Assembly (NCBI GenBank): GCA_024138025.1
Contig: JAMXBD010000398.1
Location: 682,001-746,000 of the forward strand
From: Combretum micranthum
Lineage: Eukaryota > Streptophyta > Magnoliopsida > Myrtales > Combretaceae
DNA: 64,000 nucleotides
Reading direction: 5' to 3'
The first letter of the stretch is position 1; each line of letters begins with the position of its first letter. A program made the position numbers and the translations under genes. The notes below the pieces were generated by a model that saw nothing but the letters and a program-made list of their open reading frames with translations, was not told the origin of the DNA and did no database searches. Positions 60,656 through 64,000 of this stretch are shown piece by piece.

Positions 60656-62729
60656 TCATTAAAGACCCGCTGCCTCCCGATCATACTTTTGTTCCCACCA
60701 AAAGCATTCTCGTAATGCAATGTGACTCACTACGTGATATGCATGTACAATTTATTCATATAATCATGGCATATTAATTAGATAATTTTAAAAGTGATCA
60801 TACAGATTTCAGACACTCCAAATCTATACTAGCTCATACAAGTTATTGCAACAAAGCTTGCCTCGATATACTTATCGTTCATTCATACAAGTTTAGATCA
60901 CCATTCAATCACAATTTTATCTTTTCCTAAGTCTAATGCCACTACTACTACAAGCACACCAAGAGCATAATTAATTGAGAAATGAACTCACTTGTCCATG
61001 TAGTGAAAATCCACTAGTCGTAATAGTCCTCGGGAAGTGGTAACCCGTCCTCCAATTCACCTAGGTACAAAGAATACCCTCAATGAGTATCTCTTATGAA
61101 GTTCTATTAAACTTAACAATTTTATTTACTAAGTTCGTCAATTTCCGTCTAGGTTGAATCCTTAACTTAAAAAGGTCATATCTAACTCATTTTAACTCGG
61201 AATTTAGCTTATAATATACCGATTTATACCTACTTCGAAAGAGCTATCCATTTCTAAAGTTAATTCAAACATTTAAGGTCATTTAAGGGTCGGAAACGTA
61301 CTGTACAGTAGGGTTGCGAAAATTCCAGATTTGAGCCTTTGTGAAAAATTGCCATATCTACTCTATTTAACTACTTAGGTTAACTCATATTAGTCCTAAA
61401 CTTGCAAGGAGATCCTCTAAACAAAATTAAGAGATTACATACTTATCTAATCCAAACATAATGCTCAAAAGAAACTTCTAAGAATCCATATTCATAAAAC
61501 CGAAATTCACAAGTTGAAACTCATTGTCTTGTTTTGAGTAATTCCTTTACTAAAACTCACTTAGTTCAATGAAAATAATTTTTCCTATATTATGTATCAT
61601 CAAAGCATTCCATTTTCAATATAAAATACTTGTTTTGAGATCAAAAAGAAGGTTTTCAAAATTGGTCTCCTCATAATTACGAATTTCCACTTTGAAACTT
61701 ACAATGAAAACAAGACCTAAATATTGTCTTCTACAAAGCACTTGATTTATGCAATACTTTTTAGGAAAACCCATTCAAACTTATGAAAATCCATTCCTTA
61801 AGATATCTATATCAAGAGCCTCTTATATTTTTGTCTAAATCTTCATTTTAAAGTTGATTGATGGGTTCCAAAAATAGGTCTTGGTCTTGATCCGAATTTT
61901 CATAAATTTATTTTGAACATATCTCTTGAGAAAATTCATCAAAACTCATGGAAAACAACCCATTACATATTATATCTCAAGAACCCTTCATTTCTTGAAT
62001 AAAATCCTCATTTGTGAGTTGGAAAACATGTTTTTATTTTGGATCTTTGTCTTGATCCGAAAATACAATTTTTGTTTTTGAAAATAAACTTTGAAAATCA
62101 ACTTTGATTCTTGTAAGATGAAGCCTTGATGATATACATCCATCAAACCTTCATTTTCTTAACAAAAGCTTCCATTTTAAGACTTGAAAGAGGGTTTTTA
62201 AAATAGGGCATTGACAAGTTACGAATTTTATTTTTTTATTCCAACTTGAATCTAAGATCTACTCAATATATATCCATGAAAGCATAAGAAAAACTTAGTA
62301 GTAAGCCTTGAACTCCTAGATCTACACATAAATATAACTAAAACTTTGTAAAACTCTAGATCTACAAGTTATCACATAAACAAAAATAAACAAGCCTTCC
62401 ATGTAACAAAAATACTAAGAACAAAAGAGATCATCATCTAGAGGAGTGTTTCACTTCTTGGCATCATCATCCATAGCCTTTTAAGCTTTTGGAATGTCCT
62501 TTGATGCATGAAACATCCATGGTATCATCCTAGAACATCTTATAAGAGCAAAAAGGGAAAGATTACCTCAAATATTTGCAAGAAATATATGTGGAAGCAA
62601 GAAAGAAAAATGGGGCAACTTGTTCTTAAGAAGAACAAAGCAAAGAAGAAGAGAAGGAAAGGGAAAAGAGAGGGTTTGAGAGTTTTTGGAGAGTGGAATG
62701 AAAAGTGAAGAGAGAGAAAAGTAAATGAG

Positions 62730-62737
62730 TATTTATA
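62730..62737 (-). promoter_or_regulatory. TATA box of LTR H
   Basis: Minus-strand TATAAATA followed by a CT-rich leader, about 165 bases before the putative 5' splice site at 62566. Confidence 0.5.
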
Positions 62738-63428
62738 TTAGGTGGATTTAGGGTTTGTTTGTGTAATAAAAGGAGTTAAAATGAAACAAATTGGGGGGAA
62801 AAGTATGGGGATATGCGCCGGCCAATGAGGGAGTGAAAGGAAATATATTTGATTTCATTTGAAATTTGAATTTGTGTAATAAATTGTATTAATTGTAATG
62901 ATTTGTGAAGAGACAAAATTTCTTGGAAAACAAAATGAATTGAGTGATTGAAAGGTTGTAAGAATAGGGCATGGGTATGTGTGTAGTAGGTTGTACTTGT
63001 GAATAGTAATAAATAGTAGATAAGACATTTACTTTATCGGTAGTAACGAAAATACGAGAAAAAGGCTATAACTGTAATTTTTATAGCCCGAAAAATTATA
63101 AAATATATATTTTTGAAATCCTTATAAAATTCCGGTTCTAACGAGTATTCCGGAATATTTTTCTGAGTTTCTAGTTCCGGGCTCGCTTTTCCGTAATGAA
63201 GCTCGGGAAAGCTCGGAATAGAAAATTTTTCGAAATCAAAATTTTGTATGGTTCGAAATATACTATAAAACAATAATCCGCATTAATTTATCTTATAGAG
63301 GTTCTTTTATATAGAAATCTAAGAAAAGCCGGAATTAGGGTTTCTAGGTTACTTGTACTAATCCTATTTAGGGTTTTGATTTCCGATTTACGGAGCTTAC
63401 TCAGTTACTAAGAAAACCGGGGTTTACA

Positions 63429-63446
63429 ACCTACCCACCTTAAACA
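63429..63446 (-). other. Polypurine tract of element H
   Basis: The minus strand reads TTTAAGGTGGGTAGGT immediately before the LTR, nearly the same as in element I. Confidence 0.8.
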
Positions 63447-63457
63447 AAGTTTTGTCC

Positions 63458-64000
63458 TCAAAACTTGAACGGCTTACCTGATTCTTTAAACAGGTTTGGA
63501 TACTTCTGCCGCATCTCATTTTCTGCTTCCCAAGTTGCTTCCTCGTGTGTATGATTCCTCCAAAGGACCTTTACATACTTAATTTCCTTACTCCTTAATT
63601 TTGTACCTTTGTATCCAAGATCTGCACCGGGTGCTCCTCATATGTGAGGTTTTCCTTTAGTAACACTGGTTCCAATTCTATGATCTGATCCGGGTCGGAG
63701 ACATGCTTGCGAAGAACAGAGACATGAAAAACATTATGCACTCCCGAAAGATTTGGCGGTAAGGCAAGGCGGTATGCTAATTCTCCAACCCGTTCCAATA
63801 CTTCGAAAGGACCAATATATCGGGGGCTCAACTTCCCTTGTGAGCGGACTCGGTGAACACTCTTTATAGGATTTATCTTTAAATACACATGATCCCCCAC
63901 TTGAAACTCAAGAATCCTTCTTTTTAAATCTGCTGAACTCTTTTGTCGATCTTGGGCTTCCCTCATCCGTTGTTGGATTATCCGAACCTTGTCGGCAGCA
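63458..64000 (-). pseudogene. Element H integrase C-terminus and chromodomain, runs off the right edge
   Basis: The minus-strand frame enters at the window end (AADKVRIIQQRMREAQDRQK), then shows LEFQVGDHVYLKINP, SPRYIGPFEVLERVG and LPPNLSGVHNVFHVSVLRK. Near 63600, after VQILDTK, a one-base shift is needed to continue into the chromodomain (KYVKVLWRNH, EEATWEAENEMRQKYP), which ends with a TGA at 63458-63460. It is much less worn than element I. Whether the shift is real or a sequencing error in an A-run cannot be told from here. Confidence 0.8.

Larger units (their letters stand above)
59853..63428 (-). mobile_element. LTR H: 3' LTR of chromovirus element H, 3576 bp, inserted in element I
   Basis: On the plus strand TGTCACGCCCC to GGGGTTTACA, then a polypurine tract and chromodomain-integrase frame. 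The left target copy would be CTTCG (59848-59852), within the element I polyprotein. Landmarks on the minus strand: TATA 62730-62737; donor 62566 (GAG|GTAATC); acceptor AG 61061-61062; mini-exon 60992-61060; GTGAGT 60986-60991; second acceptor TTGCAG with AG 60267-60268. It is nearly identical to LTR G over its left 2.8 kb. Confidence 0.92.

Overview
The window is plant nuclear DNA, most likely from a eudicot: AT-rich, with GT-AG introns, one plant-type translation factor gene, and long chromovirus LTRs. I cannot name the species. No tRNA, rRNA, CRISPR array or bacterial feature was seen.

Layout. (1) 1-3705: a long Tekay/Del-type chromovirus LTR, reverse orientation, cut by the left edge. (2) 3706-7925: AT-rich intergenic DNA with a hairpin, a ~250-290 bp tandem duplication and one unassigned reading frame. 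(3) 7926-~24170, minus strand: a complete, apparently intact gene for eIF5B, the GTPase that joins ribosomal subunits. It has 13 coding exons (8510-23281) predicting 1377 residues, and a probable 5'UTR intron. Its 6.7-kb intron 10 holds LINE remnants, one of them split by a hAT-type element with a perfect 8-bp target duplication. (4) 24581-64000: a nest of transposable elements, dominated by chromovirus LTRs of 3.3-5.4 kb.

The nest resolves by target-site duplications (TSDs). Solo LTRs: B (24999-28605, ATTAT, inside a degenerate hAT MITE); C (29203-39971, GTTAA), split by D (32579-39879, ACAAG), which holds a Copia-sized solo LTR (35471-36052, ATATA) and an Athila/Tat-like solo LTR (36528-37879, GAACA); E (40034-45060, GAATC); G (45530-52686, CCCTC), split by F (46062-49487, ATATG). 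At the right are two elements with internal sequence, both reverse-oriented. Element I (3' LTR 54404-57708) has a frameshifted chromodomain, integrase and RNase H region. Element H (3' LTR 59853-63428) is inserted into I's reverse transcriptase/RNase H region and runs off the right edge.

Main observation. Aligning the nine chromovirus LTRs by eye shows the same gene-like architecture in each: usually a TATA box, a pyrimidine-rich leader with a 5' splice-site-like GTRA, a 3' splice site (YnTAG|G), a 67-70 nt mini-exon in eight of nine copies, a GTGAGT donor (in LTR A the same-length exon uses GTGAGC), and a second 3' splice site 616-725 nt on. All nine have an AUG eight bases before the donor, so the unspliced RNA reads AUG-N3-N3-UGA. 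The second putative intron holds two hairpins, one with a covarying stem, and a subfamily-specific minisatellite. This looks like spliced LTR leader RNA with a minimal upstream ORF; it is inferred from sequence only.
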